Under the pieces are notes generated by a model. It was given only the letters and a program-made list of their open reading frames with translations, was not told the origin of the DNA and did no database searches. Source: an uncultured Lachnospiraceae bacterium (GTDB lineage: Bacteria; Bacillota; Clostridia; Lachnospirales; Lachnospiraceae). From it: a DNA stretch of 64,000 bases. The position numbers were made by a program, and so were the translations under genes. The stretch lies in assembly GCA_947172645.1 (NCBI GenBank), contig CAMWBY010000002.1:1-64000 (forward strand), written 5' to 3'. Below are positions 1-9,340 of this stretch, piece by piece; position 1 is the stretch's first letter; every line of letters begins with the position of its first letter.

Positions 1-68
1 TACATTTTATCATACATTATCTGGAAATACTTGAATTAATCAGTGTTTCCCTAGCTCTATAACTCTAC

Positions 69-911
69 CTATGCGCTTCTATCAGCTTTCAGCTGTTTGA
101 CTTCCTCAAGAGAAAGTCCTGAAATATTAACGATTTCCTCCAAAGCATATTTGCCAGCCGCCAACATACGGAGCGCAACCTCTTTCATTCCCTCTTTCAA
201 TGTCTGATTCCTCATATCTTCCATAGCACGGCACATAATCTCAATTCCCTCCTTGCTCTCTTTGAAAAATCTCACCCTGTCCGCCAGTGTCCCATAGTAC
301 ATATCCGCTGCGTCTGTGCAGGAGAAGTCATGCATTAACTTCCCGATTGGCGTATCTCCACGGTAAGCGCCATTTACATACAGTATGTGCGAACCGTCCT
401 CAAATCTTTCCCCGGTTCCTAAAAAGCACCGCTCAATCGGATAGAGCGGCAGCCCTTTTCCCATTACGTCATTCTCTGTGATAAAGATTACCCACGTTTC
501 CGGCAGCTTGTCGAAGTCCTCGCCTTTCTTCAAAAGGTTTGCGTCCATCATGCTGCTGTTGTACCTTGCTCTTTTTCTCCCGGCTCCTTTGTCGGAGCGC
601 TGTACTTCCACGTTCAGTTTTGTCCCTGTGCTGTCCGTAGCCAGGATATCCAACCTTACTGAACGGTTCAACAGATTCTCCACAAATACCTGGGTGCGGA
701 CGTCCAACACCTTTAAATCCGGCTTTTCCAACACAATCTGCAATACCAGTTCTATGCTTGCCGTATCTCCCTCAAAACACTTTGTGAGGAAATCATCATC
801 AAGCAGGCGAAAGCCTCTTAGCCTCTGTAAATCTTCCTGATGTTTCTGGTCTATCTGTTCCGTCACTGTCAATCTTCCCACCTGCTTTCCCTTCTGTTTT
901 CGTATCTCCAT
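69..911 (-). CDS. Rpn-family PD-(D/E)XK nuclease / putative transposase
   Basis: A 280-residue protein of the Rpn (recombination-promoting nuclease, PDDEXK_2) family. The nuclease core shows Asp88 in VRLDILATD and the Glu102-x-Gln104 strand in LNVEVQ, the expected acidic and ExQ catalytic pattern. The C-terminal part after about residue 230 is helical and ends in a short helix-turn-helix-like stretch (LEEIVNISGLSLEEVKQL), typical of these proteins. Family members nick or cut DNA and raise RecA-independent recombination in E. coli; the cellular role here is unknown. An AGGAGG lies 11 bases before the ATG. A GCCGGGA/TCCCGGC hairpin sits just upstream in the presumed leader. A second, only distantly similar Rpn gene occurs at 56.9 kb. 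No terminal repeats were seen around it. Confidence 0.85.
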   Translation of the reverse strand: MEIRKQKGKQVGRLTVTEQIDQKHQEDLQRLRGFRLLDDDFLTKCFEGDTASIELVLQIVLEKPDLKVLDVRTQVFVENLLNRSVRLDILATDSTGTKLNVEVQRSDKGAGRKRARYNSSMMDANLLKKGEDFDKLPETWVIFITENDVMGKGLPLYPIERCFLGTGERFEDGSHILYVNGAYRGDTPIGKLMHDFSCTDAADMYYGTLADRVRFFKESKEGIEIMCRAMEDMRNQTLKEGMKEVALRMLAAGKYALEEIVNISGLSLEEVKQLKADRSA

Positions 912-1365
912 ACTACCATAAACCTCCTGATTTTACAAGCCGGGAGCCAGCGCATTTCTGAATCCCGGCCTGTTTCCGTTATCGCTTTTTTACATCTGCC
1001 GTATCTCATTTTTCAGCATACGCTTGATTTTGTCGCTCATGGTTTCCTTGTTTCCCTATGTCAAGCAAGAAAATAAGCGACGAAATGTTTATCTCGCCGC
1101 GCTGCCTTGCGAAAATTCATCGTCGCAGCTCAATTTCTCGTATAATGGAGTGATTTTGATTTTCGTCATAGTGTCTGCCGCCTTACATGAAATATACAAA
1201 CCATCCTACCCGAATCGTCAGAAGAAATGACATATTTTGTCGAATTATCTGCTAATTTCTATATCAATCCGCCCCGGAATAAGATATACTATAGACAGAT
1301 GGCAGACGGTATATGACGGATAACCGCAATACCACTCTGCATTCTATAAAAAGGAGGGGAATTAT
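912..1365. other. Intergenic region between divergent rpn and flotillin genes
   Basis: About 450 bases with no convincing gene. It holds a 7-bp stem (GCCGGGA/TCCCGGC, roughly 936-969) in the rpn leader, and near its right end a TATACT -10-like hexamer (about 1285-1290) that could serve the flotillin gene, but with no good -35. Short open frames here lack ribosome sites and resemble no family I know. Confidence 0.4.
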
Positions 1366-2877
1366 ATGTTTCAAGCAACAGTCAGCATAACAACAATCAT
1401 CATCCTCATATTCGTGGCTCTTCTTATCGTCTTTATGGTCACCGGGTATGTCAAGGCGCCGCCGGATATGGCTTTCATTATTTCCGGTTTCAAGAAAAAG
1501 TCCAAGATTGTCATCGGAAAGGCAAGCATCCGCATCCCGTTTTTCGAACGTCTGGACAAACTGAACTTGCGTCTGATTCCGATTGACGTCAAGACCAGCA
1601 ACGCGGTTCCCACGGCCGATTATATTAACATCAACGTGGACGCCACAGTCAATATTAAAATCAGCAGCGAGGCAGACAGACTTCGCCTTGCGGCGGAAAA
1701 CTTCTTAAACAAAGATACCGAATACATCGCAGGCGTCGCCCGTGAAGTACTGGAAGGCAATGTACGAGAAATCGTGGGCAGGATGCGCCTGGAGGAGATG
1801 GTCTCCGACCGTCAGAAATTTGCCAACCTCGTAAAAGAAAACGCCGAACCGGACTTGGCCGCCATGGGACTTGACATCGTCAGCTTCAACGTCCAAAATT
1901 TCGTGGACGGCAATGATGTCATTGAAAACCTCGGTATCGACAATATTGTGAAAATCAAGAAAACCGCCGCCATAGCCAGGGCGGAAAGCGAGAGGGATAT
2001 CAAAGTGGCGCAGGCCGCCGCAGACAAAGAATCCAACGATGCGGCCGTCGCGGCACAGACAGAGATTGCGAAGAAGCAGAATGAACTTGCCATCAAGAAA
2101 TCCGAGCTGCAACAGGAAGCGGATACCAAAAAAGCTATCGCGGACGCCGCTTACGAAATACAGAAAGAGGAACAGCGTAAGACCATCGAAATTACCACTG
2201 CAAACGCAAACATTGCAAGGCAGGAGAGGGAAATCGAATTAAAACAGAAACAAGTCGCCGTAAAGGAACGGGCATTGGAAGCCGAAGTCAAGAAACAGGC
2301 GGACGCAGATAAGTATGCCGCACAGCAGAAGGCAGACGCAGCCCTCTACCAGAGGCAGAAAGAAGCCGAGGCGAAACAATTCGAGGCACAGCGTGAGGCG
2401 GAAGCCAGAAAAGCCCAGGCCGAGGCGGACCGTTTCTCCAAGGAGCAGGAAGCCGAAGGTATCCGTGCCGTAGGCGAGGCGGAAGCGACTGCCATACAGG
2501 CAAAAGGTATCGCCGAAGCGGAAGCCATGGAACGCAAAGCGGAAGCTTATGCAAAATACAACAAGGCCGCCGTTGCCGAGATGATGATTAAAGTGCTGCC
2601 CGATATCGCAGCAAAGATTGCGGAACCTCTGGGACAGATTGACAGAATCACCATTATCGGCGGGGACAATGACGGCAACGGCGTAAGCCAGGTTGCAGGC
2701 AATGTGCCCGTGGTGATGGCGAAGCTTTTCGAGAGCATGAAGGAAGCCACCGGAATCGACCTCTCCGAGATTATCAAGGCCGACACCTATGACGCAAAAG
2801 TCAACCGCAACGTCAATCTGACAGGGCTCGATGATGTCAATGTGACCGTCAGAAAAGAAGACGGGCACAGCATATAG
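1366..2877 (+). CDS. floT: Flotillin-like SPFH protein
   Basis: A 503-residue SPFH/flotillin protein that scaffolds ordered membrane microdomains. One N-terminal hydrophobic segment (about residues 8-28) anchors it. The SPFH domain follows (about 30-200), then a long Ala/Glu/Lys-rich coiled coil (about 210-400) that drives oligomerisation, and a C-terminal tail with the flotillin Gly-Gly-Asp region near 440. The start has AAGGAGG 8 bases upstream. Length and layout match the long flotillin (YuaG/FloT type) rather than the shorter FloA type. It is a single gene: no NfeD-like partner flanks it, unlike many flotillin loci. A strong hairpin terminator follows. The symbol follows B. subtilis usage and is by family only. 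Confidence 0.88.
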   Translation: MFQATVSITTIIILIFVALLIVFMVTGYVKAPPDMAFIISGFKKKSKIVIGKASIRIPFFERLDKLNLRLIPIDVKTSNAVPTADYININVDATVNIKISSEADRLRLAAENFLNKDTEYIAGVAREVLEGNVREIVGRMRLEEMVSDRQKFANLVKENAEPDLAAMGLDIVSFNVQNFVDGNDVIENLGIDNIVKIKKTAAIARAESERDIKVAQAAADKESNDAAVAAQTEIAKKQNELAIKKSELQQEADTKKAIADAAYEIQKEEQRKTIEITTANANIARQEREIELKQKQVAVKERALEAEVKKQADADKYAAQQKADAALYQRQKEAEAKQFEAQREAEARKAQAEADRFSKEQEAEGIRAVGEAEATAIQAKGIAEAEAMERKAEAYAKYNKAAVAEMMIKVLPDIAAKIAEPLGQIDRITIIGGDNDGNGVSQVAGNVPVVMAKLFESMKEATGIDLSEIIKADTYDAKVNRNVNLTGLDDVNVTVRKEDGHSI

Positions 2878-2933
2878 CCCCTTTTGGGAAACCTGGGTCT
2901 GCTATCTCAGAAATTTTTGTATCATACAGACAA

Positions 2934-2966
2934 GGGCAGAACCGCAAATCCGGTTCTGCCCTTTTG
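2934..2966 (+). terminator. Rho-independent terminator after flotillin
   Basis: A perfect 11-bp stem GGGCAGAACCG / CGGTTCTGCCC with a 6-base loop, followed by TTTT on the plus strand. It lies between the convergent flotillin and ABC permease genes and best fits the flotillin transcript. Confidence 0.8.
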
Positions 2967-3019
2967 CAATACATACATATCTTTGTAAAATCCTTTTCGC
3001 TTAAGTATACAAATTCCCA

Positions 3020-4240
3020 TCACTCGTGCCGCAGCGCCTCGATGGGGCTTAGCTTCGCCGCTTTTCTGGCAGGATAGATACCGAAGAAGATACCCACTGC
3101 CGACGAAAAGAGCGCCGCAAACAATACCGTGGTCACCTTGACCTGCGCAGGAAATCCCAACATCCCGCAGATACCCACCGCGCCTAATCCACCGATGGCT
3201 ATGCCTACCAGGCCGCCGATTAAGGTGATGATTCCAGCCTCCGCCAGGAACTGCAGCAGGATGGAATTGGTCCTGGCTCCCAGAGATTTGCGGATGCCGA
3301 TTTCTCTCGTCCGCTCCGTCACGGAAACAAGCATGATATTCATAACACCAATACCGCCTACCAACAACGATATGGCCGCCACGAAGGAAATGAAAATGGT
3401 GATAACGCTTAAAATGCTGTCGTACTGCGCCTGATAATCTGCAAAGCTCTCCATCAAAATCTTATTTTCCCCTCGGGCATTATGTTTCCCTTCCATCAGC
3501 CTTATGGAATCTTCCGCCACCTGCGCAGAATTTTCCGCTTTCTCCGCCACGATATAGAACTGTGTGAAATCTTCCACCCAGAAGCCGTAGCTTGCCCCCA
3601 ACGTGGAAATCGGCATTTCCACTTGTAGGTAACCACCGCCGCTCATGGCGGAAAGAAGGGTAGATTTGCTGTCCTCCCGGATACCCACGATGGTCGTTTC
3701 CTGTGTCACATTGTAGATAGTCACATCGAAGCTCATCCCCACCACGTCCGTCGTGCCGAAAAGCATCCTGGCGCTTGTCTCATTGATGACGCACACCTTG
3801 TTTCCCGACAGATAATCGCTCTCCGTAAAATATCTGCCTTTCACAATCGGCTCTGACGCCGCGCAGTACTGCAATGCATCATTACCTGCACTGACAATGG
3901 CGTCGAAATAGCCTTTGCGCCCTTCCGCGCCTGCCCACATCTGGTATTGGGGCGTGACGCCCTTGACATTCTCCACCTTTTCTTCAATCAGCTCGAAATC
4001 TTCATCCGTGAAAACCACATCGTTTCCTTCCACGGAATCATTCGTATAAAGTGCAATCTGCCCGCCTGCCATGTTGTCCAGTTCCTTGTTAATCTGGCTC
4101 CTCATCCCGTTACCGATAGAGATTATCAAAATGACAGAGGCAATACCGATGATGATGCCAAGCATGGTGAGGACCGACCTTCCCTTGTTGCTCTTGATAT
4201 TCATGAGGGCAATCTTAATATATTCCCATATCTGTGCCAT
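3020..4240 (-). CDS. MacB/FtsX-type ABC transporter permease
   Basis: A 406-residue permease with the MacB layout: one N-terminal membrane helix (about 20-42), a large extracytoplasmic MacB_PCD-type domain (about 45-270), then three C-terminal helices forming the FtsX domain (about 280-400). The motif SVTERTREIGIRKSLGA before the third helix is diagnostic of FtsX permeases. It lies 21 bases after the adaptor gene and is the last gene of a three-gene export operon with an ATPase and a MacA-like adaptor. Such systems in Firmicutes usually export peptides or antimicrobials; the substrate cannot be read from sequence. Confidence 0.88.
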   Translation of the reverse strand: MAQIWEYIKIALMNIKSNKGRSVLTMLGIIIGIASVILIISIGNGMRSQINKELDNMAGGQIALYTNDSVEGNDVVFTDEDFELIEEKVENVKGVTPQYQMWAGAEGRKGYFDAIVSAGNDALQYCAASEPIVKGRYFTESDYLSGNKVCVINETSARMLFGTTDVVGMSFDVTIYNVTQETTIVGIREDSKSTLLSAMSGGGYLQVEMPISTLGASYGFWVEDFTQFYIVAEKAENSAQVAEDSIRLMEGKHNARGENKILMESFADYQAQYDSILSVITIFISFVAAISLLVGGIGVMNIMLVSVTERTREIGIRKSLGARTNSILLQFLAEAGIITLIGGLVGIAIGGLGAVGICGMLGFPAQVKVTTVLFAALFSSAVGIFFGIYPARKAAKLSPIEALRHE

Positions 4241-4261
4241 TACAGTAACCTATCCCTTTCC

Positions 4262-6013
4262 TTACTGTTGTCCAACTGCCGTCACCTGCATGCCCTCTTC
4301 TAACTCCTGCCCGTTTGTCATAATAATCTGCTCGCCTTCCGACAGTCCCTCCTTCACCTCGCTGTAAATATCGGAAGATATCCCAAGCGTAAGCCTTTTC
4401 TTCACCACCATGCCATTGTCAGCCACGAATACAAAGTCGCCTTCTTTATCCGCATTGATTAACTCCACGGGAATCGCCACGGCGCCTGTAACCTTGGAAA
4501 TATGTATAACCACCCTGGCTTCCACACCCAGATAAATTTCTGTATCCGGGTTCAGAACCTCGATTTCCGCCGCCACAACCGCCGCACCGCTTGCGTTGGT
4601 AGTTGCCATGCGGTTGATTTTCGTCACTTTGCCGTTATATTCTCTGCCCGCAATATCGATGGACGCCTCCTGCCCTGCTTTTATTTTCTCCAAGTCATAC
4701 TTAGATACGTTTATCTCCACCTTAACCTTTTCCGTGCTCTCTAAGGTGACTAATTTCGCCCCTTCCTGCGGCGTTGCTCCTTCCACAGCCTCCACTTCTG
4801 TGACGACGCCGTCAAATTCCGCCTCCATTCCATCTTCCACTTCTTCTATAGAGGCAATATCATCCTGGTTTTCTATCCGTTCTTTCTCCGTATTTGCCTC
4901 CAACTGGCTTCTGCTTCCCTGGTCCATGGAGCCGCTCTCGGAAGTTTCTTTCTGCGTCTTCATCTCCGAGCGGTATGACTCATACTCTCCGATTAGTTTC
5001 TCTACGGCGGCTATCTCCCGCTCTATATCCCGAATCTCCTGATTGTTCTGTTGGTCATAGGAATTATACTGTACCTGCTCCTGCAAATTTAAATAGATTT
5101 CCTCGTCAGCGGCAATTTGCCCCTTAGCCGCCTCGTCCTTCTCTTTCTTCTCCTTGTCATCGTCGTCCACACCGTCTTTTAATTCCTGCGCGTTGCGCTC
5201 TTCCAAGGCCTTCTTCTCATCGTTAATCTTTTTCTCCCACTCTAAAAGCGATACCTGCAAAAGAGCGCCCTGGTTGGCATACCATGCTTTCTTATCCTCC
5301 GCTTTCTTTTTCAGCTCTTTCAGGTAATTTTCATTGTCCGCTATCTGTTGGTCTAACACCTCCAGATTCACGTTCGCCTCTCCAAGTTTCGCCAGATACT
5401 GGTTGTCCTTGTGGATGCTGCTCGCATAGCCGCCTTCATTGGCCTGCAAATTCAATTGCGCAACCTGCTTCGCCTCCGCAAGCGCCGTCTCGTCGAATGA
5501 AAGAAGCTTCTGCCCTTTCTTCACGCTGTCGCCCGCCGCCACATCCACCGTGCCAATCTTCACAGACAGCGGCGCAAAATATGTCTTACTCTCCTCACTT
5601 TTGACCGTGCCGCTGGTGCTCATCGTCTCTTCTATATCCTCCACGGTCACCGGCATTGTATACACTATCATGGGCGCATTCTTGGCCGCCATCGAACGGC
5701 TGACCATGAAAATGGCTGCCGCTGCCGCCACGCCCCCAATAATGCAACGACGCACCACCTTTTTCTTTTTCTTCTTGTCCATGGGCGTCCTGGGCGTTTT
5801 CTCTTTCTTTTCTTTTTTCATTCTTCTACCCTTACGATGCTCTAATTCTTCACGCAGGGTAACCGTTGTATCTATCGTATCTGCCTCTGTTATTTCTTTT
5901 GAATCCACTGCATCCCCGGATGAATCCAAGCTTTCGGCTGCCGCCGTCCCGCCGTCTACTGCTTTATTTTCTTCCTCTGCCGCGCCCACCACTTTGCTCT
6001 CCATCTCTGCCAT
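4262..6013 (-). CDS. MacA/HlyD-like transport adaptor protein
   Basis: A 583-residue membrane fusion protein acting with the adjacent MacB-type permease and ATPase. A low-complexity, acidic then Lys-rich cytoplasmic N-terminus (about 1-88) leads into one membrane helix (about 90-112). Then come the first half of a lipoyl/barrel-sandwich domain (about 130-175), a long coiled coil with an unusually charged loop (about 180-385), the second lipoyl half (about 395-440), a beta-barrel and a C-terminal membrane-proximal domain. The cytoplasmic tail of nearly 90 residues is longer than is usual for the family. The start has AAAGGGAAG close upstream. It is the middle gene of the operon. Confidence 0.85.
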   Translation of the reverse strand: MAEMESKVVGAAEEENKAVDGGTAAAESLDSSGDAVDSKEITEADTIDTTVTLREELEHRKGRRMKKEKKEKTPRTPMDKKKKKKVVRRCIIGGVAAAAAIFMVSRSMAAKNAPMIVYTMPVTVEDIEETMSTSGTVKSEESKTYFAPLSVKIGTVDVAAGDSVKKGQKLLSFDETALAEAKQVAQLNLQANEGGYASSIHKDNQYLAKLGEANVNLEVLDQQIADNENYLKELKKKAEDKKAWYANQGALLQVSLLEWEKKINDEKKALEERNAQELKDGVDDDDKEKKEKDEAAKGQIAADEEIYLNLQEQVQYNSYDQQNNQEIRDIEREIAAVEKLIGEYESYRSEMKTQKETSESGSMDQGSRSQLEANTEKERIENQDDIASIEEVEDGMEAEFDGVVTEVEAVEGATPQEGAKLVTLESTEKVKVEINVSKYDLEKIKAGQEASIDIAGREYNGKVTKINRMATTNASGAAVVAAEIEVLNPDTEIYLGVEARVVIHISKVTGAVAIPVELINADKEGDFVFVADNGMVVKKRLTLGISSDIYSEVKEGLSEGEQIIMTNGQELEEGMQVTAVGQQ

Positions 6014-6048
6014 ATCTTCCCTTTCTCCCCTTTACTCTCTGAATATTT

Positions 6049-6774
6049 CTAAGCGTCCATGATATCCCCAGACGGTAACGCTTCCTGCACATCGTTCATA
6101 TAGTCCTCCACGATTTTCCCATCCATAATCTTAATGACCCGCTTCGCCTGCGCCGCAATCTCATTGTCATGGGTAATCAGGATAACCGTTCGCCCTTCCT
6201 CATGCAGGCTCTTAAGAATCTCCATAATCTCCCTTGTGGAATTGGAATCCAGATTTCCGGTGGGCTCATCGGCAAGGATAATCGGCGGCGCCTGCGCTAT
6301 CGCCCTGGCAATGGCAACTCTTTGCTGCTGTCCGCCCGACATTTCAGAAGGCTTATGGTCTTTCCTGTTCTGCAGCCCTACTTTGTCCAATGCCCGGTCG
6401 GATAACTCTGTCCGTTCCCTTTTGCCCACGCCCCGGTAAATGAGCGGCAGTTCCACATTCTCAAGAGCCGTCAAGCTGGGGATCAGGTTAAAGCCCTGAA
6501 AGATAAATCCTATCTCCTGATTACGGATATCCGAAAGCTCATCGTCCGTCATGCCTGCCACGTCATGCCCATGCAGATAGTAACTGCCACTGGTGGGAAC
6601 ATCAAGACACCCCAACATATTCATTAATGTAGATTTACCGGAACCCGAATGCCCGATAATCGCCACAAATTCGCGCTCATAAATCATCAGATTCACATGG
6701 TCTAACGCCTTCACTTCATTCTCTCCGGGATTATATATCTTGCATATATCCCGGATTTCAACCAGTGCATTCAT
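6049..6774 (-). CDS. MacB/LolD-type ABC transporter ATP-binding protein
   Basis: A 241-residue ATPase that powers the adjacent MacB-like permease. Visible motifs: Walker A GHSGSGKST, Q-loop in GFIFQGFNL, signature MSGGQQQRVAIARAI, Walker B ILADEPTGNLD, and the H-loop in ILITHDNE. I chose the ATG at 6774 (MNALVEIRDI) because GGGAGG lies just upstream and family members begin there; a longer open frame upstream adds 35 unrelated residues. It is the first gene of the ATPase-adaptor-permease operon. Confidence 0.92.
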   Translation of the reverse strand: MNALVEIRDICKIYNPGENEVKALDHVNLMIYEREFVAIIGHSGSGKSTLMNMLGCLDVPTSGSYYLHGHDVAGMTDDELSDIRNQEIGFIFQGFNLIPSLTALENVELPLIYRGVGKRERTELSDRALDKVGLQNRKDHKPSEMSGGQQQRVAIARAIAQAPPIILADEPTGNLDSNSTREIMEILKSLHEEGRTVILITHDNEIAAQAKRVIKIMDGKIVEDYMNDVQEALPSGDIMDA

Positions 6775-7243
6775 TCTTACCTCCCTGCCGGTCCCGGCCA
6801 TCGCCCGGCGCGTCCAAATTAATTTTATGAAACCGCTCCCACTTTCCATTCCATTATATGTAACGAACCAACATCTCAAATGTCTTCATTTTATCAATTT
6901 GACTTTAAATATCATAACTTACGTTTCTTAAAATCCTGCTGTCAAAAACTTAATTTTGTCTTAATACATAAGTGGAAAGTACAGAAAAAAATTGGTAGCG
7001 CCATTATATATAACGATTTAAATTTGCAAAAAGTTCATTTCTTCTCAACAAAATTATTGGAATTGTTCTTACGATATTTTTAAAAAGGTCAGAAATGCCG
7101 ACGGCTTGTCAATGCCTGTCAAGACTGGATTATAGAATTTACAGACGGAAATATGAATTTCAATAATGACAATTACAGCCGGACAAGCGCCATTAGCTCT
7201 TGTCCGGCTGTCTTTATAGTCACCAACTCAAAAAGGACCGACC
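6775..7243. other. AT-rich intergenic region upstream of ABC export operon
   Basis: About 470 AT-rich bases without a supported gene. On the minus strand a TATAAT (6853-6858) with TTGAGA 15 bases upstream may be the export operon promoter, though the spacing is short. The sequence CTTGACAGGCATTGACAAG near 7110-7128 (minus) holds two TTGACA hexamers but no -10 at proper spacing. The right end carries the ribU terminator. Confidence 0.35.
7175..7211 (-). terminator. Hairpin terminator after ribU
   Basis: A 13-bp stem ACAGCCGGACAAG / CTTGTCCGGCTGT lies just past the ribU stop. The minus-strand tail is only moderately U-rich (AATTGTCATT), so termination strength is uncertain. Confidence 0.55.
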
Positions 7244-8026
7244 TTACTGGGTCACGTTCGTCCGCGCATTATCACTCACACGGCTTGCTGACGGAATATG
7301 GGCATTTTTCAAAATCGGGCTGAGCGGCTTGTAGATAAGCAGCGTAACTCCGGACGCCGCCACACTCTTAATGATATTAATCGGAGCCACCGCAAAGCAG
7401 ACAAACGACGTCACATTATTGATATTGCCGTTAATCTCCGCCCCTGCCGCGATAATCGCTTCCATAGGCATCCCAAATAATGTTGAAAAAGCGGGAAGAA
7501 GATACACGCCATTGAACGCCGTCCCAAATACGGTCATAATCAAAGAACCTGCAAAACACGCCAGAAACGCTCTTTTCCTCGTCTTCTTGAACATATAGAT
7601 AACAGAAGCAGGCAGAACCAGGCTGCATCCAATCACAAAGTTCGCCAGGTCACCGACAAACGCAGTGCTCGTTCCTTTGATAACGAGCTTGAGCAGTATC
7701 TTACAGAACTCAATCATCACCCCTGCAACCGGACCGAATGCAAACGTACCTACCAATGCCGGAATCTCGCTGAAATCCAGTTTATAAAAACCAGGCGCCA
7801 GGAAAGGCACAGGGAAATCAAACATATGCAAAATCACCGCCAACGCAGAGAAAAGGCCAATCATCGTAATTTTCCTGGTACTCAGGATACGTTCCGTGAT
7901 GCCGTCCCGCTTATACACATACTTCTCCGCCGCATAGGCAATCGCAAACAATCCCACCGCCACGCCTACGCAGACCAGAACAAAAGTTACATTGTCCGCA
8001 ATACTTTGTAATAAACCGTTATTCAT
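7244..8026 (-). CDS. ribU: Riboflavin ECF transporter S component RibU
   Basis: A 260-residue membrane protein, the riboflavin-binding S subunit that docks on the shared ECF energising module encoded elsewhere. After an extra N-terminal helix come the conserved RibU blocks: FSEIPALVGTFAFGPVAG, KGTSTAFVGDLANFVIG and GTAFNGVYLLPAF. About six or seven membrane helices are visible. The ATG at 8026 has GGAGG at ideal spacing; an upstream in-frame extension lacks family similarity. Regulation is clear: a complete FMN riboswitch and its terminator lie 190-390 bases upstream, so uptake should fall when FMN is plentiful. The leader between terminator and gene holds two extra hairpins. Confidence 0.93.
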   Translation of the reverse strand: MNNGLLQSIADNVTFVLVCVGVAVGLFAIAYAAEKYVYKRDGITERILSTRKITMIGLFSALAVILHMFDFPVPFLAPGFYKLDFSEIPALVGTFAFGPVAGVMIEFCKILLKLVIKGTSTAFVGDLANFVIGCSLVLPASVIYMFKKTRKRAFLACFAGSLIMTVFGTAFNGVYLLPAFSTLFGMPMEAIIAAGAEINGNINNVTSFVCFAVAPINIIKSVAASGVTLLIYKPLSPILKNAHIPSASRVSDNARTNVTQ

Positions 8027-8105
8027 TTTTCCTCCATCCCGAAGCATAAACGCTTCTATCATAATGTTGTCGGAAAAAGTCCTCGTTCTTAGCGGCATAT
8101 CTCAT

Positions 8106-8213
8106 CTGCACGGGGCTGCGCAATCGAGTAGGGAAGAGCCATCTTCCCCTACTCGCCGCGCCGGGCACCCGTCAGCCTTTGCTGACGCTCTTCCTTTGGG
8201 TGCCCGTGCGCAT
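8106..8213. repeat. Palindromic repeat element copy A in ribU leader
   Basis: Two GC-rich hairpins between the riboswitch terminator and ribU: CGAGTAGGGAAGA / TCTTCCCCTACTCG (about 8125-8154) and CGGGCACCC / GGGTGCCCG (about 8162-8206). The block includes CTGCACGGGGCTGCGCA and GCAATCGAG, both of which recur after the aspS T-box terminator near 55.1 kb. It looks like a small dispersed extragenic palindromic element. Confidence 0.6.
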
Positions 8214-8240
8214 AAAAAACCCCGGAACAAAATTCCGGGG
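8214..8240 (-). terminator. FMN riboswitch terminator
   Basis: The stem CCCCGGAA / TTCCGGGG followed by TTTTTT on the minus strand lies about 50 bases beyond the FMN aptamer. It is the expression platform that should form when FMN is bound. Confidence 0.85.
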
Positions 8241-8290
8241 AAATAAAATCAAAGCAAACAACCACCGCACGGCTAAGCCATGCACTGCCA

Positions 8291-8416
8291 TGCTATTCTT
8301 CTCTCATCCAGACTTTACTGTCGGTTTTGGAATCTCACCAAATCAGCCGTCACAATCACTGCAACGGGTCGCGGACTATACCGCCGGTAGGGAATTACAC
8401 CCAACCCCGAAGAACT
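8291..8416 (-). promoter_or_regulatory. FMN riboswitch (RFN element)
   Basis: Read on the minus strand, the RFN consensus is all present: TTCGGGGTTGGGTG, ATTCCCTACCGGCGGTATAG, TCCGCGACCC, GGTGAGATTCCAAAACCGAC, AGTAAAGTCTGGATGAGAGA. The aptamer precedes a terminator hairpin and then ribU, a standard FMN-off transcriptional switch. Confidence 0.96.
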
Positions 8417-8501
8417 TTTCCTAAATTAAATTGTTATGTAGTATACTACGGAAAAGAGTATACAATATTTTATGCTGCATTGCAAGTGGGAATTTTATAT
8501 T

Positions 8502-9080
8502 TCATTTCCAGTCACTGAAATCCAAAGCCAATCCGGCCAAAATCCCGGATTCTACCTTCTCTGAAAAATGGTGCAACGCAGCGCCCTCCCCATGCTCCAG
8601 ACCATACACCACGACGCTCTTCTGCATAGGGTCCACAATCCAGTATTCCCGGACGCCCGCCGCATGATAGAGGGCAAGCTTCCTCACATAATCCATATGC
8701 TTACTGGAGGACGAAACAATCTCCACCGCACAGTCCGGCGCGCCATGGCAGCCCTTTTCATCCAGTTTGTCCCTGTCGCAGATTACGGAAATATCCGGTT
8801 CCACATAGTTATGCACATCATTCATAATATACACCGCAAAAGGTGCAAGGAATGCTTGGCACTGACCCTTTTTCTCCTTAATGTGCAAACGAATCTGCAT
8901 ATAAAGGCCACCAAGTATGTCCTGATGTGTCATAGACGGGCAGTCCATGGTAAACATCTCGCCGTCTATCAACTCCGCCCGTTCCCTCTCCGGAAGCGCC
9001 TCGATGTCCGTCACCGTATAAATTTTCTTTCCTTCATTCTCCATAAAATACCCCTCTCCTTTACGTAACGCATTTCCCAT
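8502..9080 (-). CDS. Uma2-family putative endonuclease
   Basis: A 192-residue Uma2 (DUF820) protein with a PD-(D/E)XK fold. Visible core: YVEPDISVICDRDKL, then APDCAVEIVSSSSKHMDYVRKLALYHAAGVREYWIVDP, which supplies the Asp, Glu-x-(Val/Ile) and Lys pattern. The function of the family is not settled; cyanobacteria carry many copies. The first ATG has AAGGAGG six bases upstream. A second in-frame ATG 12 codons later also has a purine-rich site, so the start could be shorter. It is a single gene between the riboswitch region and the flagellin gene. Confidence 0.85.
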   Translation of the reverse strand: MGNALRKGEGYFMENEGKKIYTVTDIEALPERERAELIDGEMFTMDCPSMTHQDILGGLYMQIRLHIKEKKGQCQAFLAPFAVYIMNDVHNYVEPDISVICDRDKLDEKGCHGAPDCAVEIVSSSSKHMDYVRKLALYHAAGVREYWIVDPMQKSVVVYGLEHGEGAALHHFSEKVESGILAGLALDFSDWK

Positions 9081-9270
9081 ATAAAACCTCCTTCCGCGAC
9101 AAGGGGTTCTAATGGGGTGCCCCTGCCGCTATTTTATTATAATTGTGAGTAAAGCGGCAGATATTGCCAGAATGTGCGAACGCACGGTTATCTGATTACT
9201 CTTGTTGGGTTTATCATATATCCGTTGACAGCTCCTGTCAACAGATTTTTGATAAAAAATGCACAAAAAA

Positions 9271-9335
9271 GGAACCTCGCCAATATACAGTCTGCGTCAC
9301 CTAAAACCTACGACTATATACTGTGAAGTTCCCAT
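9271..9335 (-). terminator. Likely terminator after flagellin gene
   Basis: On the minus strand GGAACTTC pairs with GAGGTTCC around a long loop and is followed by TTTTTT. It starts right after the flagellin stop codon. The long loop makes it less typical. Confidence 0.5.
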
Positions 9336-9340
9336 GTCTG

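Noticed and set aside
2239..2868. 209-codon minus-strand frame inside the flotillin gene
   Set aside because: An artefact of the Ala/Glu-rich coiled-coil coding sequence read backwards.
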